Assembly: GCF_023159225.1 (NCBI RefSeq) | Contig: NC_063166.1 | Location: 41,807,149-41,871,148 of the forward strand | Direction: 5' to 3' | From: Perognathus longimembris pacificus | Lineage: Eukaryota > Chordata > Mammalia > Rodentia > Heteromyidae | Length of the DNA stretch: 64,000 nucleotides | Shown here: positions 1 through 12,189 of the stretch, in pieces | Position numbering within the stretch: position 1 is the stretch's first letter | How the letters are laid out: each line of letters opens with the position of its first letter | Program-made: the position numbers and the translations under genes | Notes under the pieces: model-generated | The model's database searches: none | What the model was told of the DNA's origin: nothing | Seen by the model: only the letters and a program-made list of their open reading frames with translations

Positions 1-716
1 CCAAGACCTGCCACTCTTCTGACTGCCTGCCTTCTTTCTCTCCTTCTTAATCCAATTACTTTCGTTGCTTGTTAATACTTAAAATCTTTTTGTAAGCTTC
101 CCATAAAATAACATTTTCTATGTTCTAGAAAAATACCAAAGCAACAGGAAGAACAGAAATAGGCAGTGAATTCATATCATTGCCAAGACAAAAAAAATTA
201 TGATTAACTAATCAAGCCAATGAAACTGGGAATGTCACCACCAAAATGTACATAAAAAGTAAATAGTAAAGATAATTCCTACATTTGTTCATTATTCTGA
301 AATAGGTTCCTGTGCATGTTAGATTTCTGTGCTTTTATTTTTTCCCTTCTGTATGGAAATTTCTATGCTTCATTTTCATTTGTGTTTATATTTTAACAGA
401 GAAAGACAACCTAATCTCAAATGGGCCTCAGATCATGATGTGGAATGGAGACCACTGACTGAAGATAATCCCCCTTTTCTCCCAGCCTAGTAGAGGAGGT
501 CTGAGTGGATTAAGCAGATTTAGACCAAACTAACAATGGTTTATGAAAGGCCAGGCTGTGACTTGGCATCAGAACAGAAAGCATTTTTGGATGCCCTACC
601 CAAGAAAGAGAGTCAACTGTCCCTCTTACTAGCAGGTCAGAATCATTAAGGAAATGCAGAGTAGGAAGTTCACCAAGTTTACAGACCATATACTGGGCAG
701 TAGCTATATGCCATTC

Positions 717-719
<3 letters not shown>
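1..719. other. Intergenic sequence, nothing recognised
   Basis: AT-rich unique-looking sequence. I see no exon-like open frame, RNA gene or clear repeat; the short open frames here lack any recognisable domain. Confidence 0.5.

Positions 720-762
<43 letters not shown>
720..762. repeat. (TG)n microsatellite
   Basis: About 21 uninterrupted TG units. The run sits at the tail side of a minus-strand SINE (763-941), so it probably grew from the CA-rich SINE tail. The cysteine/valine or threonine/histidine-rich open frames across it are artefacts of the dinucleotide run. Confidence 0.95.
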
Positions 763-766
<4 letters not shown>

Positions 767-941
767 GTGCAAGCCAGGGCACTGCATTTTTGCTTGTTTC
801 TTTGTTTGTTTGTTTGCTCAAGGTTGGCTGGTGGTTAGTTGGAGATAAGAGTCTTATGATCTTTCTTGCCCAGGCTGGCTTTGAACAGCCTCCTGAGTAA
901 CCAGGATTATAGGCATAAACCACTAGCACCTAGAATAGGTT
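763..941 (-). mobile_element. Dimeric SINE (7SL/B1-like head + Geo-like tail), degraded
   Basis: Read on the minus strand it begins with the 7SL/Alu-like head (motif ggattataggcat, then the gccagg...aagaaag segment and the tctccaactaac junction) and ends in a CA-rich tail. The right half is largely lost. This is the common SINE family of the window, in an old copy. Confidence 0.7.
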
Positions 942-1730
942 TTTTTTGTTTTCAATTCATTCCCACCATCCAAAAACCATCAAAAACTGACAATAAAGCA
1001 CTTGACATTTGTAGAAAGTTGAAAGCATTGTAGATATGAAGCTAAATTGGTATGGCAGTGATTGGTGACAATGATTGGTAAGAACGAAGTGGATGTCCCC
1101 TGCTTTCTAGGCTCTCTAGTTCAACACTTGCCCTTGTACTCTTCTCTTACAATTACTACCAGCCTGGCCTCTGTTGGCAGCTGTGTGCCTCCTGATGCAA
1201 GGTAACCATTATGCACATTCCAGATGGGGAGTGTGCATTTAAGCAATAAACTCCTTGGCTGAACTTATTAGGCAACAGTTAGAGCCTGCAGGTCTGTCTG
1301 TGGCATGAAGAGGAACAAAATAGTATGATTCAAAACTCGTAGGTGGGAAGATATTGCAGTAACATTCTAGCCATAAATGAATGAAATTCCAAGACAACAG
1401 AATGTATGGATGGAATTCCCTATTCAGGTATGCTTATACTTTCTCCCAATGAACCTAGGCATTTCTAACAGACAGTCAAGATTTATTTTAACCATCATTA
1501 ACAACATTGTTAGCCTTAATAAACTTTTTTCTAAAAAAGTAAGACATTTCCAATGAATGATTAGACATGATTTATCTCTAGTGTCTAACTCAGGTTCTCC
1601 AAGACCAATGACATAGCATGTGCTAGAAAATCTGAACAATGTTAATGACTTCCCTATATGTCATTGCCATTACGGTTCAAAGTGATATGATTAAATGTCA
1701 AGTTGAGGAAGGGTGGATCTATTTTCTGTA
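942..1730. other. Intergenic sequence, nothing recognised
   Basis: No coding potential or clear repeat recognised. Confidence 0.45.
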
Positions 1731-2120
1731 TTTGTTAGCTATCTTGTCACTATGACCAAATATCTGAGAGAAACAACTTTTGAGGGGAAGAATTCATTTT
1801 CTTCACAGTTTCAAAGGGTTCATTCAACCCATATTCCTGGTCCCTTGACAGACTGGAGGTAGAAAAAGAAGTTACAGAAGGGGGCCAGAGTAAAATGTTG
1901 CCCCAAAGGACACACTACCTGTGACCTACTCCCTCCATCTAGGCCCACCCCTGACCTTTCATTACTTCTCAACAGTTGTATCCCACAATGAATTCATCAA
2001 GGACTTCATTCATTGTTTTTTTTAGAACCCACATGGACTAAATCACCTCTGGAAATGCCATTATAATCACCAGGAGCTTATCAATCTGATCAAGTAGACA
2101 AGATTAACTATCACAAGTCT
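1731..2120 (-). mobile_element. MaLR-like LTR remnant (ERVL-MaLR)
   Basis: On the plus strand the segment opens with a 'ctatgaccaaatatctgagag' type start, continues with the tcacagtttcaaagg and ccatctaggcccacc blocks, and passes through an 'aacagttgtatccc' block. This is the layout I remember for MST/MLT-type MaLR LTRs read in reverse. The family is assigned from memory and the subfamily is not assigned. It could be a different ancient LTR. Confidence 0.45.
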
Positions 2121-4384
2121 ACCTCTTCTCAATTTGACACCCACCTGCATGATTTTAAACAATACTGGCCTTGGTGCTGTCATCCCATAAGAGATGAGCA
2201 AGGAGAGTGAAACAATAGAATCTGAACTCTTCTATAATGAACCTGCTTCCATGGTAATGAATCCAGGCCTGCAATCACTTTTAGTGACATAAACTTAACT
2301 ACGCTACCCTCGTGGTTTCATCATCTCTCATTAGACTTCATTTTGCAGCACTATTATGATAGTGACTAAGTTTCCAGTACATGCTTTCTGAAAGGATATG
2401 TTCAGGCCATAGAAATACATAAGGTACAAGTTAGATGTCATTATTCCTTCAACTTGATTAACTTTTGTATTCTCCACAAAAACTGAAGGAAACTCCAGCT
2501 TGTCTGGCCCAGAATTCCACTATAAACAGAACAGCTATATAAACTCACTGTTAGAGGAAATCTGTAACAGTTCAAAATCCTTTGGGCTTGCTTCAGGCTA
2601 ACCTCCTGTTTCTATCCCTGCTGTACTACTGACTCCTGTGTTTAAACAGTAGCTTCAGAATAAACAGTGATAGGACAGTGATTATAAAGGCAAGGAGTAG
2701 ACCATGGATGGTTTTACTTCTGCATTCCACATTTTAATTTTTTATTGTAGGTCTTCAACTGCAGAAGTACTGAAAGCCTCTACAATCCACATACTATCTG
2801 AAGAAACAAAGACATGGACAGTTTGATTTCTTAGGAGTTATTATATAATAGAACTATTATGATCTCTGCTAAATTTATCTTTATTTTTAACTTTTTTCGT
2901 AATTATCTCTGTGGCTTCATGTGAAACCTTCTGTAATTAAAACTAATAAGGTTTACTCTTTGATAAACTAAAAGTGAAATAGGTTGAAAAATCTAATTAT
3001 GTTATCATTTATTTAAGAATGTGTAAAGATTAACATTTTATGAAGTCATTCACAAATTGACAGAAAACAAACTAATATTATTATTCATTGCTATGATTAT
3101 CCAGTATGATGCTTAATTCCTTTTTGTTCAAAGAGTAATGTAATTAAATAGCATTAATCTACTATGCTTTGTTTCTTTCCTGGCCAATTTTTAAAATTTC
3201 TAGTTTTTAAATTATCACTAAATAATTGTATAAAGGGGTTTCAGTTCAACATGTTAATTACTTTTTTAATTCTTTGACTTCAAGGTTACTATTCAAAGTA
3301 ACTTTACCTTATAAATGAAAGCAATGCTAAAATAGGAACATCCTTGAATGTCAGTTATGAAGGATTGTCGAGTACTGCCTGACTTCCAAATTACATTCCT
3401 ATCATTTAGCAGCTCTAGATAGTAAATTTTCTCTTTTCTTGGTAGAAATTGAGTTTTGAGTCTTGCTCATTTTAGGCAAGCACTCTGCACTAAGCTACAT
3501 GCCTGCACCAGGTAATTGGTTTTCAGTTGCCTTGCATGTGCCTGAATTTCATGCACCTGAGTATCTAAGACAGAATTCTCTGTACTGGGAAGCAGAGGGT
3601 AGAGGCCCCACCCCTGGAGATCTAAGGCATGTCTCTCCCTGGTCAGTCCTACAGCACAAATGGTGATCATGAATAAATAGTTATCTCCTCCTAGGACATT
3701 AGCTCCTAGAGTACAGGGAATGTGCCTTAACTCATTAATTTCTATTACACAGTAAGCACTTTGAATGGCTGAATGAATATAAGGTTAGTACTCACTGTGA
3801 GCAACACGTGCTTACATGAAACTTACAATGTTATGCAATTAAGTACATAATGTCTCTATTTCAGGGTTCCAAAGAGATACAATTACATGGACTGACACTT
3901 TTTTCTTCTATAACATACTCTGATATCAGTCTAAAACCAAATCTCACCTATCTGAACAAGTATTTGGAAATCTCCAAATAACCAATTAATAATATAAAGA
4001 GAGCCCACTTTGGTGTGGTTTCTCAAGTTTAAAGCATCTCACATCACCTCATTCTTTTATTTTTCTCTGTGATTATTTGGTAAATATTTCTCTTCAGCTT
4101 TACTCACTTTGAAAAAAATTTAAGTACATTGCTACTGTTGTAACAAATAATACCTATGAATTGTTTATTTATATGCCTATTAGATTCTTTTCTAATACAC
4201 ATAAATATAAACATATTAAAGTTGGAAACATAACATGTTGATTTCTAAACTGTCTGAAATCACCTAACTATAGCATGGGAAATGGTGGCGTAATGATGCA
4301 AACACGGACTGTGGTATTTCAGCTAGAATGTTTCCACTTCCAAAGTAGCTTACTGTCTTAGAAAGACAATGCTTCCTTCAGAAC
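2121..4384. other. Intergenic AT-rich sequence; faint ID-like piece at about 3455-3512
   Basis: Mostly unique-looking AT-rich DNA. At about 3455-3512 the block aggcaagcactctgcacta resembles the reverse of an ID/tRNA-Ala-like SINE head, but it is too short for a firm call. No gene is seen. Confidence 0.4.
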
Positions 4385-4660
4385 CAGGGCACTTGGAGGC
4401 TCTTGCTTTCAGTCCTAGTTACTTGGGATGCTGAAATCTAAGGGTCACAGTCCAAAGCCACACTGGACACACAAATCCCCTAGACTCTTATCTCCAGCAA
4501 AATTCAATAAGTGGAAGTGTAGCTCAACTGATAAAACACCAGCCTTGAATGAAAAGTCCAAAAGAGGGCACAGCAAAAGACCCTGAGTTCAAGCCCCAGG
4601 ACTGGCACAGAAAATACGTACATTCATAAAAATATACTTACATACATACATACAGAGTTC
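4385..4660 (+). mobile_element. Dimeric SINE (7SL/B1-like head + Geo-like tail)
   Basis: The head motif 'cagtcctagttacttgggatgctgaaatc' corresponds to the usual 'taatcctagctactcaggaggctgag'. The middle has gactcttatctcc, and the right half has gtggaagtgtagctcaactg and 'gagttcaagccccaggactggcaca', followed by an A/CATA-rich tail. It is diverged, so an old copy. Confidence 0.8.
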
Positions 4661-4869
4661 TTAGATTGAATTCTGAATGGCACTTTTGTGAGGATTAAAT
4701 AAAATCATATGTACATTCCTAATAAAAATTTCTACGTCATTTGGGTGCTTGATAAACCATACCTGATAAAGCGAAATTGATGTGTCAAATTTCCAACAGC
4801 ATCCCATTCCCCCCCCCCAGCCCTTGTTCATTTCTCATTCTCTTGAACAATTGTTTTGTTTGAGTTGCT

Positions 4870-4970
4870 GTTGCTGATGCTCACATTTCTAGGGAATTAA
4901 ACTTAGGAATTGAACTAGTACATGCTAGGCAATTGCTGTACCACCAGGCTGCATTCTCATTCCCAGTCAC
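4870..4970 (-). mobile_element. ID/tRNA-Ala-like SINE fragment
   Basis: The plus strand shows 'aggaattgaactagtacatgctaggcaattgctgtaccaccaggctgcattctc' in pieces, the reverse of a tRNA-like ID head with a degraded B box and A box. A 10-C run lies at 4809-4818 just upstream. Confidence 0.55.
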
Positions 4971-5090
4971 ATACATGAGGCAATGAGGCAATCCAACTGG
5001 ACACCAGTAGCTCACACCTGTCATCCCAGCTATTCTTAGTTATGAGGACCTAGTTTGAAGCTGGCAAGAGTAGGAAAATTTGTAAGACTT

Positions 5091-5362
5091 TTTTTTTTTT
5101 TTTTTTTTTTGCGAGGGTGGGGTGGGGTGTCAGTTATGGGGCTTAAACTCAGGGCCTGGGTGCTGTCCCTGAGCTTTATCCTCTCAAGGCCAGTGCTCCA
5201 CCACTTTGAGTTGAAGTGCTACTTCCAGTTTCCGGTGGTTAATTGGAAATAAGAATCTCACAGACTTTCTTGCCCAGGCTTGCTTCAAACTATGATCCTC
5301 AGATCTCAGCCTCTTGAGTAGCTAGGACTGACTACAGGTGTGAGCCACCAGTGCCTGTCCAA
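5091..5362 (-). mobile_element. Dimeric SINE nested in an older SINE
   Basis: The plus strand begins with an approximately 20-T run (its poly-A/CA tail reversed), then cttaaactcagggcctgg, the accacttt...agtgctacttcc region, ggttaattggaaataag, and ends with ctacaggtgtgagccaccag. It lies inside the plus-strand SINE at 4992-5562. Confidence 0.85.
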
Positions 5363-5520
5363 GTCTAATATGTAAAATTCTTATCTCCAATAATCAGTAT
5401 TTTTTTTAAAAGCCAGAGCAGAGCTGTGGCTCAAGTGGTTGCATACCATCAAAAAAGCTAAGGGACAGACAGCACCCAACCCCTGACTTTAAGCTCCAGT
5501 ACTAATATGCGTGCATGCAC

Positions 5521-5558
5521 ACACGTACACACACACACACACACACGCACACACACAC
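5521..5558. repeat. (AC)n microsatellite
   Basis: Imperfect AC run with a few G interruptions at the 3' tail of the preceding plus-strand SINE. Confidence 0.9.
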
Positions 5559-5562
5559 TTGT

Positions 5563-6212
5563 CCAGTAGCTACTGCATGGAGTAAAACTTCCCCTTGACA
5601 CTGCTTCCATCAGCTAGCTGTCTCCCAAAGGTCTCAATCTCTGTACTTAGTACAACTGAAGGAGCAAGTTAGCTTTCTTTCAACATGCTAGCTGATGAAA
5701 TGTGTCACTACTTAATGCACCATGCCTTTGCTTTCTTGATTTCTCTTAGCTTTTCCTTTTCATGGTTTTACTGTGGAGTACATGCAAAGCAAAGTTCACT
5801 GTGAAAATGAAAAGACATTTCTACTGAGACTTCAAGAAAGGCTTTTTCAAGTTCAAACCAGGTTTAGCTGAAGGTCGCTTAGCCCTTCTCCTATCGACCC
5901 ACAAACTCACTCCTTACAAGGGTGGTTTTCTAATCATTCAGCCATCTTTCACTCAGATTGCACACACTCCTATGTATTTATTGTCTTCAATGGGGACTTG
6001 CAGTCTCAGAAAGAAAATAAGATAAAAACAGGAGTAGAAATCAATCACTGTAATCTCAACAGTAGAAAGAATTTTACTTAACATTTTTCCCAGAGAGAAA
6101 AAAAATAGAGTTTTAATTGCATGGGTAGAGACCTCTAAAAGTTATCTAATTAAGATGTTTGAGGTAGATAATCACTGAGCCACTCCTTGATTATCTGGTA
6201 GATATCCTCCAG
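5563..6212. other. Intergenic sequence, nothing recognised
   Basis: No coding potential or clear repeat recognised. Confidence 0.45.
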
Positions 6213-6216
6213 GTGC

Positions 6217-6249
<33 letters not shown>
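6213..6249. repeat. Alternating purine-pyrimidine tract (GC)n(AC)n
   Basis: A GCGCGC block runs directly into AC repeats, about 37 bases of strictly alternating purine/pyrimidine. This composition favours left-handed DNA in vitro, and it is followed by a looser AC/ATAC region to about 6290. Confidence 0.9.
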
Positions 6250-6324
6250 TATACACATACATACACACATATATACACAGACACCCACACACAGACTGAA
6301 GGAGAAACATGTTCTTACTTTGAT

Positions 6325-6875
6325 GTGTGTGCGTGTATACTCATATGTGCACACAAGCTGGTTCTGTGGCTTGAACTCAGGGCCTGGTTGCCATTCCTTA
6401 GTTTTCACTCAAGACTATCATTCTACCACTTGAACTGTAGCTCCACTTCCTACGTTGTTTTTCTCTTTTCTTTTTTTTTTTTTTTGGTCAGTCATGGGGC
6501 TTGAACTCAGGGCCTGGACACTGTTCCCTGAGCCTCTTTGGGTTCAAGGCTAGCGCTCTACCACTTGAGCCACAGCACCAGTTTCAGCTTTTTCTAAGTA
6601 GTTTGTTGGTGATAAAGAGTCTTACAGACTTTCCTGCCTGGGCTGGCTCCAAGCTATGATCCTCAATCTCAGCCTCCTCAGTAGCTTGGATTACAGGCAT
6701 GAGCCACAGGCACCCAGCAGTTCTGGCTTTTTGTTGGTTAATTGGAGATAAGAGTTTCATGGTTGATTAATTGGAGATAAGAGTTTTCTCTGCCTGGGAT
6801 GACTGTGAACCTCGATCCTCAGATGTCAGCCTCATTGGAAGCTAGGATTACAGATAGGGAGCCGCCTGTATCCAA
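6325..6875 (-). mobile_element. Dimeric SINE split by another minus-strand SINE
   Basis: The right half (tail side) spans about 6325-6456 (ggcttgaactcagggcctgg, accacttgaactgtagctcc). The head resumes at about 6720 with ctggctttttgttggttaatt and ends near 6875. The break at 6460-6719 holds a second element. A short internal repeat, ggttgattaattggagataa at 6759-6780, repeats the preceding 'ggttaattggagataagag'. Confidence 0.8.
6465..6719 (-). mobile_element. Dimeric SINE nested in an older SINE
   Basis: Poly-T, then ggggcttgaactcagggcct, the box gctctaccacttgagccac, ggctggctccaagctatgat, and the end ggattacaggcatgagccac. It is well preserved compared with the element it interrupts. Confidence 0.88.
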
Positions 6876-7109
6876 TTCCTCCAGCCTCTTTATCCTGTGA
6901 ATTCAGCAGGCTGACCCACAATGAGCACATCCCTGGGGTCAGCCTCTTGGTTGGAAGAATGTAGATTTTGTCTGAATTTAGACTGATCTGATTGGACAGT
7001 GCTCTCAGATTCAAGAATTTCACTGGAATTCCAGAAGTCTTATAAATCAGTGTGTTTCACATGAATTTCCTGTTGTGAAGTACTTTAGCAAACACACAAC
7101 TATGTAAAC

Positions 7110-7262
7110 TTACAAGGCACTATTCCATTCATTAACTCCTTATGTCACAAGACCCCTCTATACCAGAGAAATATTTTTTTCTCATTTTGGAGGAAGAGGA
7201 ATTCAGAGAGGTTCAACTATTTCCCAAGATTGCTAAGTGAGTAGAGTACCTGAGAGCAAAAT
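7110..7262 (-). mobile_element. MIR-like fragment
   Basis: The block ggaagaggaattcagagagg followed by tatttcccaagattgctaag resembles the reverse of the MIR 'fall in counts across the lower strand' region (upper strand: gaggaaactgaggctcagag). Identified from memory and diverged. Confidence 0.45.
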
Positions 7263-7350
7263 TTGGTTATATAATTCAATATTGCAATCTGATTCCATTT
7301 GTACAGTGAATGAGGACAGACATTCAGGTAGATAAGTATATAGTTCTTAG

Positions 7351-7597
7351 CATGGTGCTGGTGGCTCATGCCTGAAATCCTAGCTATTCCGGAGACTGAG
7401 GATCTGAGGATCAAGGTACAAAGCTAGTCCAAGCAGCAAAGCTTGTGAGAATATTATTTCCAGTAAACCACCAAAAAAAAGTCTGGATATGCAGCTGTGA
7501 TTCAAATGGAAGAGCACCAGCCTTGAGAGAGAGAAAGCTAAGGATAGGGCCCAGCCCCTGAGTCTAAGCCTCAGCACTGAGAAGGAAAAATAATAAG
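7351..7597 (+). mobile_element. Dimeric SINE (7SL/B1-like head + Geo-like tail)
   Basis: The head ggtgctggtggctcatgcct is clear. The junction ttatttccagtaaaccacc leads into the right half, with gcagctgtgattcaaatgg, ccagccttgagag and gagtctaagcctcagcactg, ending in an A-rich tail. Confidence 0.85.
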
Positions 7598-9849
7598 TAT
7601 CCCATTCCTAATTCGTTAACTGACTATATCATCTCACTAACTATTGTACTATGAATAACTAAATCCCTATTTGTTTATGTTTATGTATAGTAAGTTCTTC
7701 ATTTGTGGGATTTTTTAATAACAGAAAAATAATTTCACATATCACAATGTGACAATATGTCCTATGAAAATATTTGCATGGCTGAATATTTCCATTTTTT
7801 ATTAGAGAAAAATTTCAACAGCTTTCTAGAGACCATTAACAGGAAATTTTTTTAATATTTTGATAATGAAATCAGTTTCTTGGGTTCTCTCTCACGGTGA
7901 ACTGTATACCTCAAAGATGACACCCCATTGTCTATTTTCCTTCCTCAGTGAGAACTAACCAGAGATCAAGGTGTGGGATAGGCTGGTCTGAATTTAATTC
8001 CCTTCTCCTCCTGGAAGAATGTCTTTCTGCTGAATATTGCATTCCTATTTTGGCCAACAAGCAACAAGGTAGGTGATTGTTAGGAGCTCTAACTCATTTG
8101 AGAGACTCAAGAATTCTAACACTGTGACTTTTAGAGTCAGTCACTTTAGTAAAAAATCAGCTTTCTCAAGTGTTATTGGCACCCTTGAAAGAAGAAAGAT
8201 TACAGATTAAAAGCCCATACACAGAGAAAGTCATGATTAAGAGAAGACACAGAAGAACTCGGCTGCAAAGAATATCATGGGTGTGCTGACCTGATCTTTT
8301 CCACACTAACACATCCACTGTTAGAAATACTGGCTACAGACAGCCAAATGCCATCCTTTCCTTCTAAAAATTGCTTCCCTCCCCCCAACAGAAGCTATTT
8401 AGTCCTTTTGTACCTAGACTATCATGCAGCAGATGACATACTGCCACTGGGGTACAAAAGACCCCCTTCCTATCTCAAGGTACAAGTTGCTTTATGATGT
8501 AGTCCCTGCTCTCAAACACCCCATGGCATCAGGCAAAACTGACTGCAAGTAATACCATATCTCAAGTTCCCCCTTTTGCCCATGCTGTTCTAATGTACTT
8601 TCACCTATGGGTTCTTTTCCCATAAATCTGATGGTTCCAGATTCCTGCCTCAGGATTGCTTCCTTTGAACCCAACCTAAAATTGCTTGAAAGTATAATTA
8701 AATCATGCATGACACCTTCCAGATCTTATTTCTTCACAGAACAGTTCTTTGTGTTTGAGGTCAATGTGAACTAGATTCTTATGGTTGGGAAAAATTATAA
8801 TAACATAAGCTATGCAAATGGGAAATTCTCCTGTTTATATAACACAGGTAAAGAGATCTTAACATGGTTAGGTAAGCATTATTGAAGGCTTGCTAAATAT
8901 ATGTTTCTATAGTCTTTTTTGCATATATACCTGAGGAAGTTGAGGAATTTAGCCAATTAGAAGGCCAGCAAAGAAAGTCTAAGACCACTGGAAAAAATGA
9001 AGAATTGGTAGGGACAAGGCAAGTGTTGAGTCAAATGCCAATATATCATTGCTACCATCTTACACAACAATGGAAAAACAGCTTAATCCATCCCTAATGG
9101 GTTTGTTGGGGATATAGAATTTGGGGAATTAACCTTGGGTTTAGGAAGTCACAAGACCTAAGTCTTCTACCCCCAGGGTAGATGTGATTAAACGTGAGTC
9201 TGTGCTGACCAATAGAGCAATCATTCATCACAAGTTGCAATTGAGTACTTCATATATGTCCAGTCTTATTTGATATGTACTACAAATCTTTTTAAATTCA
9301 ACAAAAACACAAGACATACTACAAAGTATAAACTCTCTCTAATCCATATTGATCCTGTATTGAACTTACAGTATTTTGCATGTGTTAGGCTGAATAGTGC
9401 TTATTATTAAACTTAATTTCCCTGTTAGTTGTTCTATTTTTTAATGTAACTACTAGAAATATTTAAATTACCAGTATGGCTACCCACTCATTTTTCCCTT
9501 CTCTTTCCCTTTTGCTCTTCTCTTTTCTCTTCTGAGGACCAGAGCCTCAGTTATCATCTTGTGACTTTGCAATGGAAGAGGAGAAATATAGTCAGCTTTT
9601 GACACTTAGTGATCCACCATACCATCTTCAGAGAGGTCAGTCTCCAAGTTGATTTCATGTGAGAGAAGAATTGTTTTTGTTTGTAATATTTAACTGGGAA
9701 ATCTATGAAAACAAAAAAAAAAGGCGGGGGGGGGTGGACTCCTGGTCTCTGAGAATATAGAGCCAGCCTCCTTGATAGATGCAAGGGATGCACAGAGCAA
9801 AGGGAAAGGAAATGAGGCTGAGGGGAATGAAGGTTAGGAGGAATCTCTT
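7598..9849. other. Intergenic sequence, nothing recognised
   Basis: About 2.2 kb without a gene or a SINE that I can recognise. Short open frames on both strands show no domain, signal peptide or splice context. Confidence 0.45.
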
Positions 9850-10099
9850 TGCGGGGGGAGGGGGTGTAGGGACAAGACTGGGGTTTGAATTCAGGGCCTG
9901 GATGCAGTTCCTGAACTTTTTTGCTCAAGATTGGCATGCTACTGGCTTGAGCCACAGCTACACTTCCAGCTTTTTGCTAGTTAATTGGAAAGAAGAGTCT
10001 CACATACGATCCTGTCTAGGCTGGCTTTGGACCAGGATCCTCAGATCTCAGCCTCCTGAGTATCTAGGTTTGTAGGCATGAGCCACTTGCACCTTGCTA
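9850..10099 (-). mobile_element. Dimeric SINE (7SL/B1-like head + Geo-like tail)
   Basis: Plus-strand order: G-rich run, gtttgaattcagggcctgg, cttgagccacagctacactt, ttgctagttaattggaaag, ctcagatctcagcctcctga, then ggcatgagccac. Complete at the head end. Confidence 0.85.
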
Positions 10100-10189
10100 G
10101 GAATCTCTTAGAAGTTAGTGTTTACCTCCACAAAGGAACAAGCAATCCTACCTCAAGGGGTTCCTTTGCTTAGAGGTTCCTTCAGAGAT

Positions 10190-10590
10190 ACTATGTTAGT
10201 CACTTCTTCAATACGTTAACAAATATGCAATAATCAACTTATAAAGTAAAATGACTTCATTTGTTCCCAGTTTTGGAGGTTCCAGTTCATCATTGGTTGG
10301 CCTGGTTGTTTCAAGGCCTGTGCAAGGCAGTGCATCATGGTGGGAGTGTGGGGCAGAACAACGGTGCTCACATGGAGCAAAGAAGAAAGAGGAAAGGGAA
10401 GAGGCAGGGTCTCGCAGTCCTTTTCCATCACCACCACCCCCAATCACCTAATCACTCCATTAAGGCCTCTTAAAGGTCCTACCACTTCCCAGTAGCACCA
10501 CTAGAGGCCATCCCTGTAGCACATGGTCCTTTGGGGAAACATTCAAAATCCAGACCCTGCACCCTAGAGCACCTTGGGAAAAAATGTCTT
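10190..10590 (-). mobile_element. MaLR-like LTR remnant
   Basis: On the plus strand, ttttggaggttccagttcat, 'gcatcatggtggg', 'ctcacatggagcaaag', 'taaaggtcctaccacttccc' and 'ggggaaacattcaaaatccagacc' occur in the order of a MaLR LTR read in reverse. The purine-rich block in the middle is also typical. Subfamily not assigned; recognition is from memory. Confidence 0.55.
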
Positions 10591-10854
10591 TGTAATCATG
10601 TCTTAGATATAGGTCTGGTCTCATTTCTTATTGGTCTCCACTCTGTCTTTTACTTCACCATTTTCTTTTGAAGACTTAAACTTTCTTTATTGAAAAGGCA
10701 AAGTCAGGTGGAAAAGTGAAAGATAAAAGCAGATGAAAGTAGATCAGAAGCAACACTATGTAGTCACATCACTGTCTGGTGGTGAGGCTTTGATTGTGAA
10801 AGGCTATAAAACTCTACTAAGAGTTGAGCCAACTTTTCATAAAGAAAAATGGAA

Positions 10855-11098
10855 AGCTGGGTGCTGGTGGCTCATGCCTGTAATCCTAGTTTTTCAGTAG
10901 GCTGAAATCTGAAGAACAAGCTTTGAAATCAATGTGGAAAGGAAACTACATGTGACTCTTACCTTCCTTCAATGTCTAATGAGCCAGAAGTGGAGCTGTG
11001 ACTTAAGTGGTAGAGCAGTACCCTTGAATGAAAGGTCCTGAATGGTTCCCAAGCCCTGAGAATGAGCCCCAATACCAACAAACAACACAAAAAGACAC
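10855..11098 (+). mobile_element. Dimeric SINE (7SL/B1-like head + Geo-like tail)
   Basis: Starts agctgggtgctggtggctca with tgcctgtaatcctag. The right half shows gaagtggagctgtgacttaa and gtggtagagcagtacccttg. The tail is AACAACAC-rich. Confidence 0.88.
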
Positions 11099-11582
11099 AG
11101 GGAAGAACCTATTTGTGCCATAGCATAGTACAGATCTCTAAGCATGTTTTGATGGATATCGAACTTACTTTCAATATGACAGACATGCTTTTTGTCACTT
11201 ATATCGCTCTATGATGTTCTTTGAACTTCATATGTCGTGTATAGACTTCAGTTTTCAACCACAATGTTTAAGTAACATCTCTGCTTCTTCATTTCCACAA
11301 AATACTTGACATTTTTTAGAATCCTCAAACAGATTAAATTTAAGGCTTTCTCTCTTATTTTTGTTTTTGTTTTAATTGTTGTCTTTTAAATAGTCGTATA
11401 AAAAGGCTACTATTCAACAGGCCACTTTATAAGTAATATCACCCTTTTCATTTTTCCCCTATAAGGCTTTCTTATAGTCTCTGAAATTCTACCAAAAATC
11501 TTTTCCATGTTCATTCATTCATTCATTATAATATCAATAGTGTATATGTTCAGACTTCTGCCTCATGAACAAACTTATACAC
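11099..11582. other. Intergenic sequence, nothing recognised
   Basis: AT-rich with an ATTCATTC run near 11512. No gene seen. Confidence 0.45.
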
Positions 11583-11803
11583 GGGTGTGTGTGTATGTGC
11601 TGGTACTGGGGTTTGAACTCAAGGCTGTTCATTGTTCCTTGGGTTTTTCACTCAATTCTGGTGTTCTATCATGTAAATCATGGCTCTAGTTCTGGCATTT
11701 GCCTCTCAGACTTCCATGTCCGGGCTAGTTTTGAACTGAAATCCTCAGATCTTAGACTTTGTAATAGCTAGGATTTTAGGCATGATCCACCAGCACGCAG
11801 CTT
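11583..11803 (-). mobile_element. Dimeric SINE, degraded
   Basis: Order tgctggtactggggtttgaa, ttttcactcaattctgg, aaatcctcagatcttag, then ggcatgatccaccagcac, the reverse of the common dimeric SINE. A GTGTGTGT stretch marks its tail. Confidence 0.75.
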
Positions 11804-12120
11804 AAACCTTATAATTATTATGTATAAGTATAAATATGTATTATTGTGTTTCTATCTTATGAAAAATTAAATCCAAGGTTGCTATGATTTAAGTTTTGAC
11901 AATGGATAAGAAAGTTATGATTCATGAGTCTTAGCTATAGTGTCAATGGACTAGCTAGTTTCAGTGGAGAACTTTTCTTTATGACTGATAATTATTTGCA
12001 TAATTCCGAAAGGTAAATTAAATATATAGACAAAATTTCCACATTTTTTCGATATAGACTTTTGTCTATATTTGCCATACTGTGTAGATTTTCAAATGTA
12101 ATTAAGGTTATGCTTGTAAT
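11804..12120. other. Intergenic AT-rich sequence
   Basis: No recognisable gene or repeat. Confidence 0.4.

Positions 12121-12123
<3 letters not shown>

Positions 12124-12154
<31 letters not shown>
12124..12154. repeat. (AC)n microsatellite
   Basis: About 15 uninterrupted AC units. Confidence 0.95.
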
Positions 12155-12156
<2 letters not shown>

Positions 12157-12189
12157 CATGTCGGTATGTATGTTAGGCAAGGTTTCTGT

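Larger units (their letters stand above)
4992..5562 (+). mobile_element. Dimeric SINE split by a second SINE insertion
   Basis: The left half (4992-5090) shows ccagtagctcacacctgtca and the gaggacc...aagctggcaagag head. The right half resumes at about 5363 with cttatctccaataatcag, gagctgtggctcaagtgg and a CA-rich tail. The interruption is a minus-strand copy of the same family (next entry), so two insertion events are visible. Confidence 0.75.

Noticed and set aside
510..929. Open frames through the TG repeat with poly-Thr/His or poly-Cys/Val
   Set aside because: Produced by the dinucleotide repeat and the adjoining SINE.
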